64,000 bases of DNA from Paraburkholderia monticola (GTDB lineage Bacteria > Pseudomonadota > Gammaproteobacteria > Burkholderiales > Burkholderiaceae): assembly GCF_001580545.1 (NCBI RefSeq), contig NZ_LRBG01000038.1:1-64000 (forward strand), written 5' to 3'. The notes beneath the pieces are model-generated. The model did no database searches. It was not told the origin of the DNA and saw only the letters and a program-made list of their open reading frames with translations. Made by a program: the position numbers and the translations under genes. Below are positions 24,487 to 33,426 of the stretch, piece by piece (the stretch's first letter is position 1; the number at the start of each line of letters is the position of its first letter).

Positions 24487-27189
24487 CTAACGAATCAGAT
24501 CCTGCTTGCGCGCCCAGATCATCGCGTCGTAACGACTCGACATCCCTAGCTTGCTGAAGATATTGCGCAGATTCCACTTCACCGTTTCGATGGTGATATC
24601 GAGTGCGATAGCGATGCGCTTGTTCGACATGGCCTCGCCGACGAGGCTCAGAATCTCGAGCTCGCGCGGCGTAAGCACCGGTTGCAGTTTCGACGCGCCA
24701 GAGCGGCGTGCGTTGCCTTCGAGACCCTCGGAAAGGGAGCAATCCGGGAACTTCTCGAGGAGTTCCATCGCGTATTGCAACGTGGCACCTTCGAGCTTGC
24801 GCTCGCGCACCATCTTCGCGAGCAGTTTGCCCGCCGCCGCGCCTTCATCGACGAAGGTTCGCACGAGGCCGAGGCGCCGCGCCGCCTCCACCGCACGCGC
24901 GAGGTACCCGTGCGCCTCGTCGTCACGACCCTGTTCCGCCAGAACAATGGCCGAAAGCAGATCCGCGAGCGCACCTGGCCGGCCGCGGCCGTGTGCCTCG
25001 GCGTGGCTGCGGGTGATCCGAAGGAGGTAGAGCGCCTTCTCGGGATCGGTATGGCGATGCACGCGCGCCCCAGCCAGTGCGGCGATACCAGGTATCTCGG
25101 CCTGGGCACCTCGTGCAGTCGGATGACCTTGCACGATTTCGTCGAGCAGCCCTAACGTTTCGAGCGCACCGGCATGGTCGGACTTGAGCAGCAAAACCTT
25201 GACCTGTTCGGCCAGCATATGGGCGACCGCACGGATCTGGCGCATGCCGCGGAGATGCGCGGTCTGTTGCTGCAGGAAAGCGAGCGCGGCGTCGGGGCTC
25301 TCCTGAAGCAGTTCGAGACGCGCCCGGCACAGCGCCGTGCGAATCATCACGTCCGGGCCGGACGAATGCAGCAGGCCGGGGCGATTGGCGATCGTCTCGC
25401 GGGCGTCGTCGATGCGGTCGAGTTCGTAGTAGGCATCCGCGAGCACGCTTGCACAAATGTTGGCGCTGATCGAGTGACGGCCGACCGCCTGAACCGAGCG
25501 CGTGAGCAGTCCGGCGCTCTCGCGCTCGGCCTCGCGCGCGTTGCCTTCGAGCAGTATCGTGGCCGCGCGCGTCGCCTGCGCGACGAGCGCCATGTCGTGG
25601 TTGCGGTCGGCCGGCGGCACCGGGTGCAGGTTGAAGAGGCGTCTCGCTTCGGCATAGCGGCCTGCTGCGGCGTAGGCCGCACACAATTCGGCGAGCAGCA
25701 GGTACTGGAGGAAGGGATTATCGATCGCGTCGTCGCGAAGCGGTTCCAGCAGGTCGATCATGGGTTGCGTGTCGTCTTGTTGGAACGCGATGGCGGCGTG
25801 AATCAACGGCAGACTGCGGGCGATCTCTGGATCGGCCGACCGTGCGTTCGCGTGCAGATGCGCGAGCCATGCCTCGGCTCGGGCCGCGCGCGTCGTGAGC
25901 GCGACGGTCAGGCATGCGATGAACAGGAGCCGTTGATGACTGAGCAGTGTTTCTTCGGGTAGCCGTTCGAGCAGATTGAGTGTGGGACCCAGATATTCGA
26001 GGCTCCATGTGGCAGGCGCGGCGCGCTCGATGACCGACGCGGCAAACTCGACGTCTTCACCGGCACTCGCGTGGCGCACCGCTTCGGCCAGCAAGCCGTG
26101 GGCCGCGAACCAGCGGCTCGCGCGCCGGTGCAGTTCGCGCACGGCGCCGGTTTCGCGGCGCGCGAGGCGGGTCGCGAGGAATTCTCCAAGAAGCGGATGA
26201 AAGCGATACCACGCGGTCCTGTCGTCCGAGTCGACGCGGCTGATCAGCAGGTGCTCGTCCTCCATGCGCTCGAGCAGATCGGCGGCGTGTGCGTTGCCGG
26301 TTATCTCGCGGGCGAGGGGCGCATTGAAGCGGCGAAAGATCGACAGTGCCTCGGCGAACCCGGCCAGTTCGGCAGGAAGCTGCGCCATGACCTCTTCGCT
26401 CAGGTAGGCCTGCAAGTCGCTTGAGCGCCAGATGAGGTCACCGAGCACGGCCCGCGCATCGGGCCGGTTCCTGAGCATGATGATGATGAGCTGGATGCAC
26501 GACGGCCATCCGCACGTCAGTTCGTGAATCAGCGTCAGATCGTCGGCGTTGAGCTTGCCGGGGCCGAGGTTTTCGTCGACGAAGGCACGTGTCTCCGCGA
26601 GATCGAATGGCAGACCGGCGCTGTCGATCTCCACGAGTTGGTCCATCATCCGCAGACGGCTCAGACTCAAGGGCGGCGTGAGGCGCGAGCCAATCACGAG
26701 ATGCAGGTTGCCCGGCCCCTGATCGACGAGCTTCTGAATGAACTTATGCGCGTGCAGCGCTTCGACGTGGTGATAGTCGTCGATCATCAGGTACAGGTCT
26801 TTGGACAGACCCACCGCCGCCTCGACAATGACCGCGACCGCGGAATCCGTGCCAGCCGTGCTGGTGCCGTCGAGAGGCAAATCCATCTCGACCGGAATGC
26901 CGACGCGTTGCATTGCAGCAAACAGCGCGGTGCAGAAATCGGCGTAACCCTTTTCGTCCGCCGTCAGCGAGAGCCAGACGACCTCGGCCGACGCCTTGAT
27001 GCAGGCCTTGCGCCACTGCGCGAGCAGTGTCGTCTTCCCATAGCCCGCGCTGCCGGTGACGAGCGCGAGCCGGCAATGGCGATTGCGCTGCAATTGCGCG
27101 AGCAGACCCGCGCGCGTCACGTATTTGGCGCCAATGCGCGGCGGCGAGAATTTGGTTGAAACCAGATGTTTGGGGAAAGGTGGATTCAA
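24487..27189 (-). CDS. MalT-like (LAL) LuxR-family ATP-dependent regulator 1
   Basis: Signal-dependent activator. TTG at 27189 gives 900 aa beginning MNPPFPKHLVSTKFSPPR, aligning with the N-terminus of the paralogue at 41640-44357 (905 aa); a frame extension to 27387 is Arg/Ala-rich and unlikely. Walker A GSAGYGKT is at 46-53 and Walker B LMIDDYHH follows. The STAND NTPase is followed by a long helical-repeat sensor region and a C-terminal LuxR helix-turn-helix (LTPRELEILSLVGEAMSNKR then IAIALDITIETVKWNLRNIF). Divergent from the acyl-CoA dehydrogenase at 27497, with a C5/G4 repeat between. Probably activates the surrounding catabolic genes; the inducer is unknown. Confidence 0.9.
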   Translation of the reverse strand: MNPPFPKHLVSTKFSPPRIGAKYVTRAGLLAQLQRNRHCRLALVTGSAGYGKTTLLAQWRKACIKASAEVVWLSLTADEKGYADFCTALFAAMQRVGIPVEMDLPLDGTSTAGTDSAVAVIVEAAVGLSKDLYLMIDDYHHVEALHAHKFIQKLVDQGPGNLHLVIGSRLTPPLSLSRLRMMDQLVEIDSAGLPFDLAETRAFVDENLGPGKLNADDLTLIHELTCGWPSCIQLIIIMLRNRPDARAVLGDLIWRSSDLQAYLSEEVMAQLPAELAGFAEALSIFRRFNAPLAREITGNAHAADLLERMEDEHLLISRVDSDDRTAWYRFHPLLGEFLATRLARRETGAVRELHRRASRWFAAHGLLAEAVRHASAGEDVEFAASVIERAAPATWSLEYLGPTLNLLERLPEETLLSHQRLLFIACLTVALTTRAARAEAWLAHLHANARSADPEIARSLPLIHAAIAFQQDDTQPMIDLLEPLRDDAIDNPFLQYLLLAELCAAYAAAGRYAEARRLFNLHPVPPADRNHDMALVAQATRAATILLEGNAREAERESAGLLTRSVQAVGRHSISANICASVLADAYYELDRIDDARETIANRPGLLHSSGPDVMIRTALCRARLELLQESPDAALAFLQQQTAHLRGMRQIRAVAHMLAEQVKVLLLKSDHAGALETLGLLDEIVQGHPTARGAQAEIPGIAALAGARVHRHTDPEKALYLLRITRSHAEAHGRGRPGALADLLSAIVLAEQGRDDEAHGYLARAVEAARRLGLVRTFVDEGAAAGKLLAKMVRERKLEGATLQYAMELLEKFPDCSLSEGLEGNARRSGASKLQPVLTPRELEILSLVGEAMSNKRIAIALDITIETVKWNLRNIFSKLGMSSRYDAMIWARKQDLIR

Positions 27190-27278
27190 GTCGTCACCGA
27201 GGCGGAGCGATGCGGCGTGTGCGCGCCGATGCGAACGCGTCGCACCCCGAAGTTTCGCAACGATGCGCCCCAATGTGT

Positions 27279-27296
27279 CCCCCTCGGAACGAGGGG
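27279..27296. promoter_or_regulatory. C5/G4 inverted repeat, candidate LAL operator
   Basis: CCCCCTCGGAACGAGGGG; within it CCCCTCG and CGAGGGG are perfect 7-base arms. It lies between regulator 1 (start 27189) and the acyl-CoA dehydrogenase at 27497, in a 307-base divergent gap that holds nothing else recognisable. Confidence 0.55.
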
Positions 27297-27496
27297 TGCC
27301 AGTCGAAATCGCGGCAACTAACTTACCACTATCGCAACGCCGGGGCACGTTGGCAACCTGCCGGAGCGAGCCAGGCGGAGGGCGCACGCTTCACGATCCA
27401 GGGTAACGGCGGCAGTCTGTGATGTCGGGAAGCGTATCGACCAATTCGGCCTGTCCGGATGGGCGTGACCAGAAAACTATTTGAGGAATTCATATC

Positions 27497-28639
27497 ATGT
27501 CGTATCAACTGCCCACAGAAGAGCAGAACCTGGCTGTCGAGAGCTTTCGGAAGTTCCTGCAGTCGGAAGTCAAGCCCGTTGCGAAGGAGTATCGCGACCG
27601 GTTCATCCCCAAGGGAAAGATGCGCGAGCTCACGGAGCGCATCGCCGAGTTCGGCCTCCCCGGCTGCACCATTCCCGTCGAGCATGGCGGCATGGGCTGG
27701 TCGTTCGCCACGCAGGGCATGCTGTTCGAGGAGCTGGTCGCCTGCTCGTGCGATATCGCGCTATGCGTGATGCTCAACATGGGCCTCGCGTCCATGCTGA
27801 CCAAGGCGCGGCCGGAAGTGCGCGAGCGGTACATGCCCGATGTGCTCGCCGGCAAGATCTTCGGCTCCATCGGCATCAGCGAGCCGGACGTCGGCTCGAA
27901 CGTCGCCGAGATCAAGACGCGCGCCGTGCGCGACGGCGATCACTTCATCGTCAACGGCGAGAAAACGTGGATCACCAACGGCGTCTATTCCGACGTCCTG
28001 ATCTGCACGGTGCGCGGCGACAAGGGTCTCTCGCACATTCTCATCGACCGTAAGGAGCACGGCTACGAGTCGCGCAACATCGACAAGATCGCGCTCGGCT
28101 CGCAGTCGACCGCACAGATTTTCATCACCGATGCGCGCGTGCCGGCGACCAATCTCATCGGCGAGGAAGGCGAGGGCCTGCGCAATACGATGAAGGTGTT
28201 CGAGAACGCACGCGCTCACGTCGGCACGCTCTCGGTCGGCATCATGCGCGCCGCGCTGGAGGAGTCGATCGCCTACGCCAGGGAGCGCAAGCAGTTCGGC
28301 AAGGTGATTGCCGCACACCAGCTCATTGCCGCCAAGATCGCCAACATGGCCATCATGGTCGACGCGGCACGCCTCATGTGCCAGCGGGTGTTCGGTCTGA
28401 TCGACGCAGGCGTGCGCTGCGACCTGCAGGCATCGATGGCGAAGGCGTTCGCGACGGAAGCCGCCGTCAAGGTCTGTCGCGATGCGGTACAGCTTCACGG
28501 CGGCAACGGCATCACCAGGGAGTTCAACGTGGAGCGACTGTTGCGCGAGGCGATCATCATTCCGATTCCCGATGGCACGACGGAGATCCAGCAACTCATC
28601 ATCGCGCGCGCGCTGACGGGTGTGCCCGCTTTTGTCTGA
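27497..28639 (+). CDS. Acyl-CoA dehydrogenase (non-canonical PDGT active-site motif)
   Basis: 380 aa FAD enzyme that introduces an alpha-beta double bond into an acyl-CoA. The ATG follows GAGGAATTC. The three domains are recognisable: SIGISEPDVGSN (FAD/substrate loop), WITNGVYSD, and the C-terminal domain with YARERKQFGK and QLHGGNGITREF. Where most acyl-CoA dehydrogenases have Y-E-G-T with the catalytic Glu, this protein has IPDGTTEIQ, placing Asp at that position. It starts an operon with the thiolase (28730) and two further dehydrogenases (29926, 31141). Confidence 0.93.
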   Translation: MSYQLPTEEQNLAVESFRKFLQSEVKPVAKEYRDRFIPKGKMRELTERIAEFGLPGCTIPVEHGGMGWSFATQGMLFEELVACSCDIALCVMLNMGLASMLTKARPEVRERYMPDVLAGKIFGSIGISEPDVGSNVAEIKTRAVRDGDHFIVNGEKTWITNGVYSDVLICTVRGDKGLSHILIDRKEHGYESRNIDKIALGSQSTAQIFITDARVPATNLIGEEGEGLRNTMKVFENARAHVGTLSVGIMRAALEESIAYARERKQFGKVIAAHQLIAAKIANMAIMVDAARLMCQRVFGLIDAGVRCDLQASMAKAFATEAAVKVCRDAVQLHGGNGITREFNVERLLREAIIIPIPDGTTEIQQLIIARALTGVPAFV

Positions 28640-28729
28640 ATTCAGCGGGCCTAACGCGGGGCGCGCCCCCTTTTGAACGAGCAATGCCGATCAGTCCGAT
28701 CGGCGCCCATAGCAACTGAAGGAGAACGT

Positions 28730-29911
28730 ATGACGCGCAAAGTCGTTGTCGCAGGCGTGGGCATGGTCCCGTTCCGCAAACCCGGCACCAGCGAAACCTA
28801 TGACTTGATGGGCGCCGAGGCGGCGCGCCTTGCGCTGGCCGATGCCGGCGTGACGTATCAGGCGATCGAGCAAGCCTACGCGTGCTTCGTCTACGGCGAT
28901 TCGACGGCGGGCCAGCGTGCCCTTTATCACGTCGGCATGACCGGCCTGCCGATCATCAACGTCAACAACAACTGTTCGACAGGTTCGACGGGCCTTTATC
29001 TTGCGCGTCAGGCAATCGAGGCCGGCGCGCTCGATATCGCGCTCGTAGTCGGCTTCGAGCAGATGAATCCGGGCGCGCTCGGCAGCTACTTCAACGACCG
29101 GCCGTTGCCCTCGGATCTGTTCCTCGAACAGTGCGACCGCCTCGGCGTGCCGGCCGAAATCCCGCCGGCGCTGCGCATTTTCGGCGGCGCGGGCATGGCG
29201 CATATGAAGCGTTTCGGCACGCCGCTCGAGAGTTTCGCAAAGGTTCGTGCCAAGGCGAGCCGCCACGCCGCGAACAATCCGCTCGCGGTATTCCGCAAGG
29301 TCGTAACGGCCGAAGACGTGATGGCGGATCAGGTCATGTGGCCCGGCGTGATGACGCGCCTGATGGCCTGCCCGCCCACCTGTGGGGCCGCCGCCGCAGT
29401 GCTGTGCAGTGAAGAGTACGCACGCCGTCACGGCCTCGACACGCGTGTCTGGATCGCAGCGCAGGCGCTCACGACCGACGGCCCTGAGTCGCTCCAGGGC
29501 GACGACCTGCGCGATGTCGCGGGATACGGCATGGCGAAGCGCGCGGCACAACAGGTCTACGAGACGGCCGGCATTGGCGCCGAGGACGTGAACGTGATCG
29601 AACTGCACGATTGCTTCGCGCACAACGAGCTGATCACCTATGAAGCGCTCGGGCTATGCCCGGAAGGCGGCGCAGCGAAATTTATCGATGACGGCGACAA
29701 CACTTATGGCGGAGGTTATGTCGTCAATCCGTCGGGCGGCCTGCTTTCGAAGGGACATCCGCTCGGCGCCACGGGACTTGCGCAATGCACGGAACTCGTC
29801 CAGCAACTGCGCGCCACGGCCGGCGAGCGGCAGGTCGCGGGTGCGCGTGTCGCATTACAGCACAACGTAGGCATAGGCGGCGCGTGCGTGGTCACGATGT
29901 ACCGCAACTGA
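28730..29911 (+). CDS. SCP-x type thiolase (lipid-transfer protein family)
   Basis: 393 aa. Cleaves a 3-ketoacyl-CoA to acetyl- or propionyl-CoA and a shortened acyl-CoA. The ATG at 28730 follows GGAGAA. Nucleophilic Cys in NNNCSTGSTG, base His in GGLLSKGHPLGATG, and a C-terminal GIGGACVV in place of the classical CxG loop, as in the thiolase domain of sterol-carrier-protein-x enzymes. That branch often acts on branched or sterol side-chain substrates. It lies between acyl-CoA dehydrogenase genes in one tightly spaced operon. Confidence 0.9.
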   Translation: MTRKVVVAGVGMVPFRKPGTSETYDLMGAEAARLALADAGVTYQAIEQAYACFVYGDSTAGQRALYHVGMTGLPIINVNNNCSTGSTGLYLARQAIEAGALDIALVVGFEQMNPGALGSYFNDRPLPSDLFLEQCDRLGVPAEIPPALRIFGGAGMAHMKRFGTPLESFAKVRAKASRHAANNPLAVFRKVVTAEDVMADQVMWPGVMTRLMACPPTCGAAAAVLCSEEYARRHGLDTRVWIAAQALTTDGPESLQGDDLRDVAGYGMAKRAAQQVYETAGIGAEDVNVIELHDCFAHNELITYEALGLCPEGGAAKFIDDGDNTYGGGYVVNPSGGLLSKGHPLGATGLAQCTELVQQLRATAGERQVAGARVALQHNVGIGGACVVTMYRN

Positions 29912-29925
29912 ACGGGGAGACGGCG

Positions 29926-31125
29926 ATGGATTTCCAACCTGATGCGGGGCTCGACGCGTTCCGCGAGGAGGTGCGCGCATTCCTGCGCGAGCATCTGCCG
30001 CGCGATCTGGCCGGTAAGCCGGTGGGCAGCGTGCGCTCCATGCGCGCGGATCTGGTGCGCTGGCAAAAGATCCTGAATCGGCACGGCTGGGGCGCGCCCT
30101 ATTGGGCGCAAAAAAACGGCGGCACGGGCTGGACGGTGATGCAGCGCCTCGTCTTCGACGAAGCGTGCATCGCTGCGGGCGCGCCGACCCAGGACGGCTT
30201 CGCACAGAAGCTGCTCGGGCCGGTGCTGAACGAGTTTGCGTCGCCGCAGCAGCAGGCCGAGCATGTGCCATTCATTCTGAACGGCGAGCGGCTATGGTGC
30301 CAGGGCTTCTCCGAGCCGGGCTCGGGCTCCGACCTCGCCTCGCTGCGCACCCGTGCGCAGCGCGAGGGCGATCACTACGTGGTCAACGGCCAGAAGATCT
30401 GGACGAGCTACGCGCACGAGTCCGACTGGATCTTTCTCCTCGTGCGCACCGACACGGAAGTGAAGAAGCAGGCCGGTATCAGCTTCCTGCTCGTCGATAT
30501 GAACACACCCGGCATCACCGTGCGTCCGATTCGCAGCATCGACGATTGCCATCATCTGAACGAGACGTTCTTCGATAACGTGCGCGTGCCGGTTGCGAAC
30601 CGCATCGGCGCGGAGGGCGACGGCTGGAAGATCACGAAGTTCCTGCTCAACAACGAGCATGCGAGCGCGGCGGATCTGCCGATCCTGCGCCGCTATCTGA
30701 TGCAGTTGCGCACGCTCGCGACGACGCAGCGCGCGGGTGCGTCACCGCTGATCGCGCAGCCGGCATTCGCGCTTCGTTTTGCGCGCCTTGAAGCTGAGGT
30801 GAGCGCGGTCGCGATGATGGTCGAGCGCGTCGCCGCGATGGAGCAGGATCACAGTCCCGCCGCGCACGCGATGGGCTCGATGCTCAAGGTGCGTGGCACC
30901 GAGCTTCAGCAGCGCATCAGCGAATTCATGGTCGAAGCGCTCGGCGACTACGGCGCGGTGGCCTATCCCGAACCGCACGACGCGTGCCTCGATGCGCCGT
31001 TGCCGTGCGAGGACGTGGCTCGCGGCATGGCCAACGAAATGTTCTTCCGGCGCGCGTCGACGATCTATGGCGGCACGAGCGAGGTCCAGCGCGGGATCAT
31101 CGCCAGGATGCTATTTCAACTTTGA
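29926..31125 (+). CDS. Acyl-CoA dehydrogenase, probable alpha partner of a heteromeric pair
   Basis: 399 aa from ATG at 29926 (GGGGAGA upstream); it starts 14 bases after the thiolase stop. Motifs: GFSEPGSGSDLASL and WTSYAHESDW. The C-terminal motif is STIYGGTSEVQ, lacking the usual Glu; in related heteromeric or isovaleryl-type enzymes the base lies elsewhere, possibly the Glu of NNEHAS here. The next gene, 15 bases away, is another, more divergent dehydrogenase. This pairing resembles the alpha2-beta2 steroid side-chain dehydrogenases (ChsE/FadE pairs) of actinobacteria. Confidence 0.88.
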   Translation: MDFQPDAGLDAFREEVRAFLREHLPRDLAGKPVGSVRSMRADLVRWQKILNRHGWGAPYWAQKNGGTGWTVMQRLVFDEACIAAGAPTQDGFAQKLLGPVLNEFASPQQQAEHVPFILNGERLWCQGFSEPGSGSDLASLRTRAQREGDHYVVNGQKIWTSYAHESDWIFLLVRTDTEVKKQAGISFLLVDMNTPGITVRPIRSIDDCHHLNETFFDNVRVPVANRIGAEGDGWKITKFLLNNEHASAADLPILRRYLMQLRTLATTQRAGASPLIAQPAFALRFARLEAEVSAVAMMVERVAAMEQDHSPAAHAMGSMLKVRGTELQQRISEFMVEALGDYGAVAYPEPHDACLDAPLPCEDVARGMANEMFFRRASTIYGGTSEVQRGIIARMLFQL

Positions 31126-31140
31126 GTCGTCGGATCGATC

Positions 31141-32289
31141 ATGAACTTCAATCTCAATTCGGAGCAGCAACTGCTGCAGGATAGCGTCCGGCGTTTCGTC
31201 GACAGGGACTACGGCTTCGATGCCCGAACGGCGCTCGTGAAGGCACGCACGACGTCGAGCGCGTTGCACTGGCAAACCTTCGCGGACAACGGCTGGCTCG
31301 CGGCCGCGTTGCCGGAGTCGTGCGGCGGCCTCGGCGGCTCGCTGATCGACACGGTCTTGATCGCGCAGCAACTTGGGCGCGCCCTGGTGATCGAGCCGTA
31401 TCTCGGCTGCGCCGTGCTGGCGGCTCAGACGCTGTGGGCGGCGGGCACGCCTGCGCAGCGCGAGCATTGGCTGCCGGCGCTTGCCGAAGGCTCGCGCAAA
31501 TTTGCGCTCGCATACAGCGAGGCGCAGTCACGCGGCTTTCCGGAGCCCGTCGCGCTGATGGCGGTGGCGACGCCGGAGGGCTACTCGCTATCGGGCTGCA
31601 AGACACTGGTGCTGGGCGGCGCGGATGCGCACGCCTTCATCGTCTCGGCGCGCGCTTCGGACGCGGACGGCATCACGCTCGCGGTAGTCGATGCCGATGC
31701 GCCCGGCCTCGCGCGCCGCATGCTGCCGCTGCACGACGGCAGCTTTGCCGCCGAACTGACGTTCGATGCGGTGCAGGTGAGCCGCGATGCCGTATTGGGT
31801 GAGCCCGGCAGCGGTCTTGCCGCGCTCCAGCATGGACTGGCCCACGCGAGCGCCGCACTCGGCGCCGAGCTGGTGGGCGGCATGGAGAAGGCCATCGAAA
31901 TCACGGCCGAGTACCTCAAGGTGCGCCAGCAGTTTGGCGTGCCGATCGGCAGCTTCCAGGCGCTGCAGCATCGTCTGGCGGACATGGCGGCTGAAATGGA
32001 GCTTGCGCGGTCGATGCTCTACGCGTTGCTCGCATCGCTCGAAAACGACGACGCGCCGGCGCGGCAACGCGCTGTTTCTCAGGCCAAGGCTGTGATCGGG
32101 CGCGCCGCGCGTTTCGTGTGCGCTCAGGCCATTCAGCTTCATGGTGGCATCGGCATGACCGAGGAATATCAGGTTGGCCACTATTTCAAGCGCGCGGTCG
32201 TCGCCGACGCGCTGTTCGGCAGCAGCGATGCTCACGATGCCGCGTGTGCTGCGCAATTGCAGAACGCGTATCGCGATTGCCGCGGATGA
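31141..32289 (+). CDS. Acyl-CoA dehydrogenase, probable beta partner
   Basis: 382 aa. Weak acyl-CoA dehydrogenase similarity: N-terminal FNLNSEQQLLQDSVRRFVDR, the C-terminal QLHGGIGMTEEYQVGHYFKR, and no catalytic YEGT motif (the chain ends DALFGSSDAHDAACAAQLQN). Such members usually need a partner to form a complete active site. It lies 15 bases downstream of the 29926 gene, supporting a heteromer. No strong ribosome binding site; translational coupling is likely. Last gene of the operon that begins at 27497. Confidence 0.88.
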   Translation: MNFNLNSEQQLLQDSVRRFVDRDYGFDARTALVKARTTSSALHWQTFADNGWLAAALPESCGGLGGSLIDTVLIAQQLGRALVIEPYLGCAVLAAQTLWAAGTPAQREHWLPALAEGSRKFALAYSEAQSRGFPEPVALMAVATPEGYSLSGCKTLVLGGADAHAFIVSARASDADGITLAVVDADAPGLARRMLPLHDGSFAAELTFDAVQVSRDAVLGEPGSGLAALQHGLAHASAALGAELVGGMEKAIEITAEYLKVRQQFGVPIGSFQALQHRLADMAAEMELARSMLYALLASLENDDAPARQRAVSQAKAVIGRAARFVCAQAIQLHGGIGMTEEYQVGHYFKRAVVADALFGSSDAHDAACAAQLQNAYRDCRG

Positions 32290-32614
32290 CAGGCTGACGA
32301 TCAGTCGGGAGGCGTTCGCGAATAGGATGCCAATTCCCGAATCCTCCCGCTGGTCACGGAGTGCTTGAAGTAGCGGTAGATTTCACGCGGCAGGGCTGAT
32401 TCATGTTCGGCCGTGCCGGTACCCCGCGAAAAGGAAGGGGAAGTCAGCTATGGCCCCCGTCTAGACTTCCTGACGAACCGTCTCGATTCGACATCAACGA
32501 TCCCTCACCACGCCATCAATCAATGGCGGCTCTGCGTCGGCATGTGCTTTCACCATGTCGCCCTGTCAGTCCACGAATTGAGCCTGCGCAAGCCCTGAAA
32601 ACAAGGAACTTTCA
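32290..32614. other. Intergenic promoter region
   Basis: 325 bases with no gene. It contains a C4/G4 inverted repeat at 32422-32440 and an AAGGAA ribosome binding site just before the enoyl-CoA hydratase at 32615. Confidence 0.55.
32422..32440. promoter_or_regulatory. C4/G4 inverted repeat, weak candidate operator
   Basis: CCCCGCGAAAAGGAAGGGG with an 11-base centre, 175 bases upstream of the enoyl-CoA hydratase gene. The centre has no dyad symmetry, so it is weaker than the other copies. Confidence 0.35.
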
Positions 32615-33382
32615 ATGGAATATCAGTATTTGCTGCTCGACGTCGCAGACAAGGTCGCGACGATCACCATCAACCGTCCCGACAAAGGCAACGCACTTGC
32701 GCCATACGTGCTCGAGGAAATCATCGCCGCCTTCACGAGCCTGGGCGAACGGGAGGACGTCAACGTAGTCGTCCTGACGGGTGGCGAGCGATATTTCTCG
32801 GCGGGCTTCGATCTCAACGAAATCCGCAAGCTGGAGAAAGTCTCGAACGAAGCGTACACGGCGCTGTTTCATCGCGCCTACCGCGCGATTCTCTTCTGTC
32901 CGCAGCCGGTCATCGCCGCGGTGGGCGGCCCGGCCATCGCAGGCGGTTTCGATCTGACCATGATGTGCGACATCCGCTACGCCTCCGCCCGCGCGAAGTT
33001 CGGTCAGCGCGAAGTGATGCTGGCGCTGACGCCGGCACTCGATCCGTTGTGGCGAATCATCGGGCTCGGCCGCGCCAAGGAAGTCGCGCTGACGGGGCGC
33101 ATCTACGACGCGGCAGAAGCGGAACGGATGGGCTATGTCAGCCGCGTGTATCCGGACGGCGAGCTGCTCCCGGCGGTGAAGGCCATCGCGACAGAGATGG
33201 CCGACTGCGATCGCATGTGCCTGCTCGAAACGAAGCGTCTTTCCAATCAGTTATTGAATCTCGATCTGGACGGCGCAATGCGAACTCAAGAGTGGCTGTT
33301 CCGCAGCTATATCGGCTCGGACGAGAATCATCGCCGCATCGACGCGCTGCAGGCTCGCCTGGCCGCTGACCGCCGCAAGTAA
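32615..33382 (+). CDS. Enoyl-CoA hydratase/isomerase family protein
   Basis: 255 aa. Crotonase signatures: ERYFSAGFDLNEI (oxyanion hole) and GGPAIAGGFDLTMMCD. At the two hydratase glutamate positions it has Asp (GGFD) and Glu (GQREV), so one is conservatively changed; hydratase or isomerase activity is possible. AAGGAA lies upstream of the ATG. First gene of a unit followed by a flavodoxin-fold oxidoreductase and a large acyl-CoA dehydrogenase (32615-36022). Confidence 0.9.
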   Translation: MEYQYLLLDVADKVATITINRPDKGNALAPYVLEEIIAAFTSLGEREDVNVVVLTGGERYFSAGFDLNEIRKLEKVSNEAYTALFHRAYRAILFCPQPVIAAVGGPAIAGGFDLTMMCDIRYASARAKFGQREVMLALTPALDPLWRIIGLGRAKEVALTGRIYDAAEAERMGYVSRVYPDGELLPAVKAIATEMADCDRMCLLETKRLSNQLLNLDLDGAMRTQEWLFRSYIGSDENHRRIDALQARLAADRRK

Positions 33383-33426
33383 AGCGTCACCCACCCTAAA
33401 CCAGAAAAGCACAGGAGAACGACGCG

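Noticed and set aside
28658..28669. GGGGCGCGCCCC between the acyl-CoA dehydrogenase and thiolase genes
   Set aside because: Opposite half-site order (G first), within an operon; at most a weak hairpin or attenuator.
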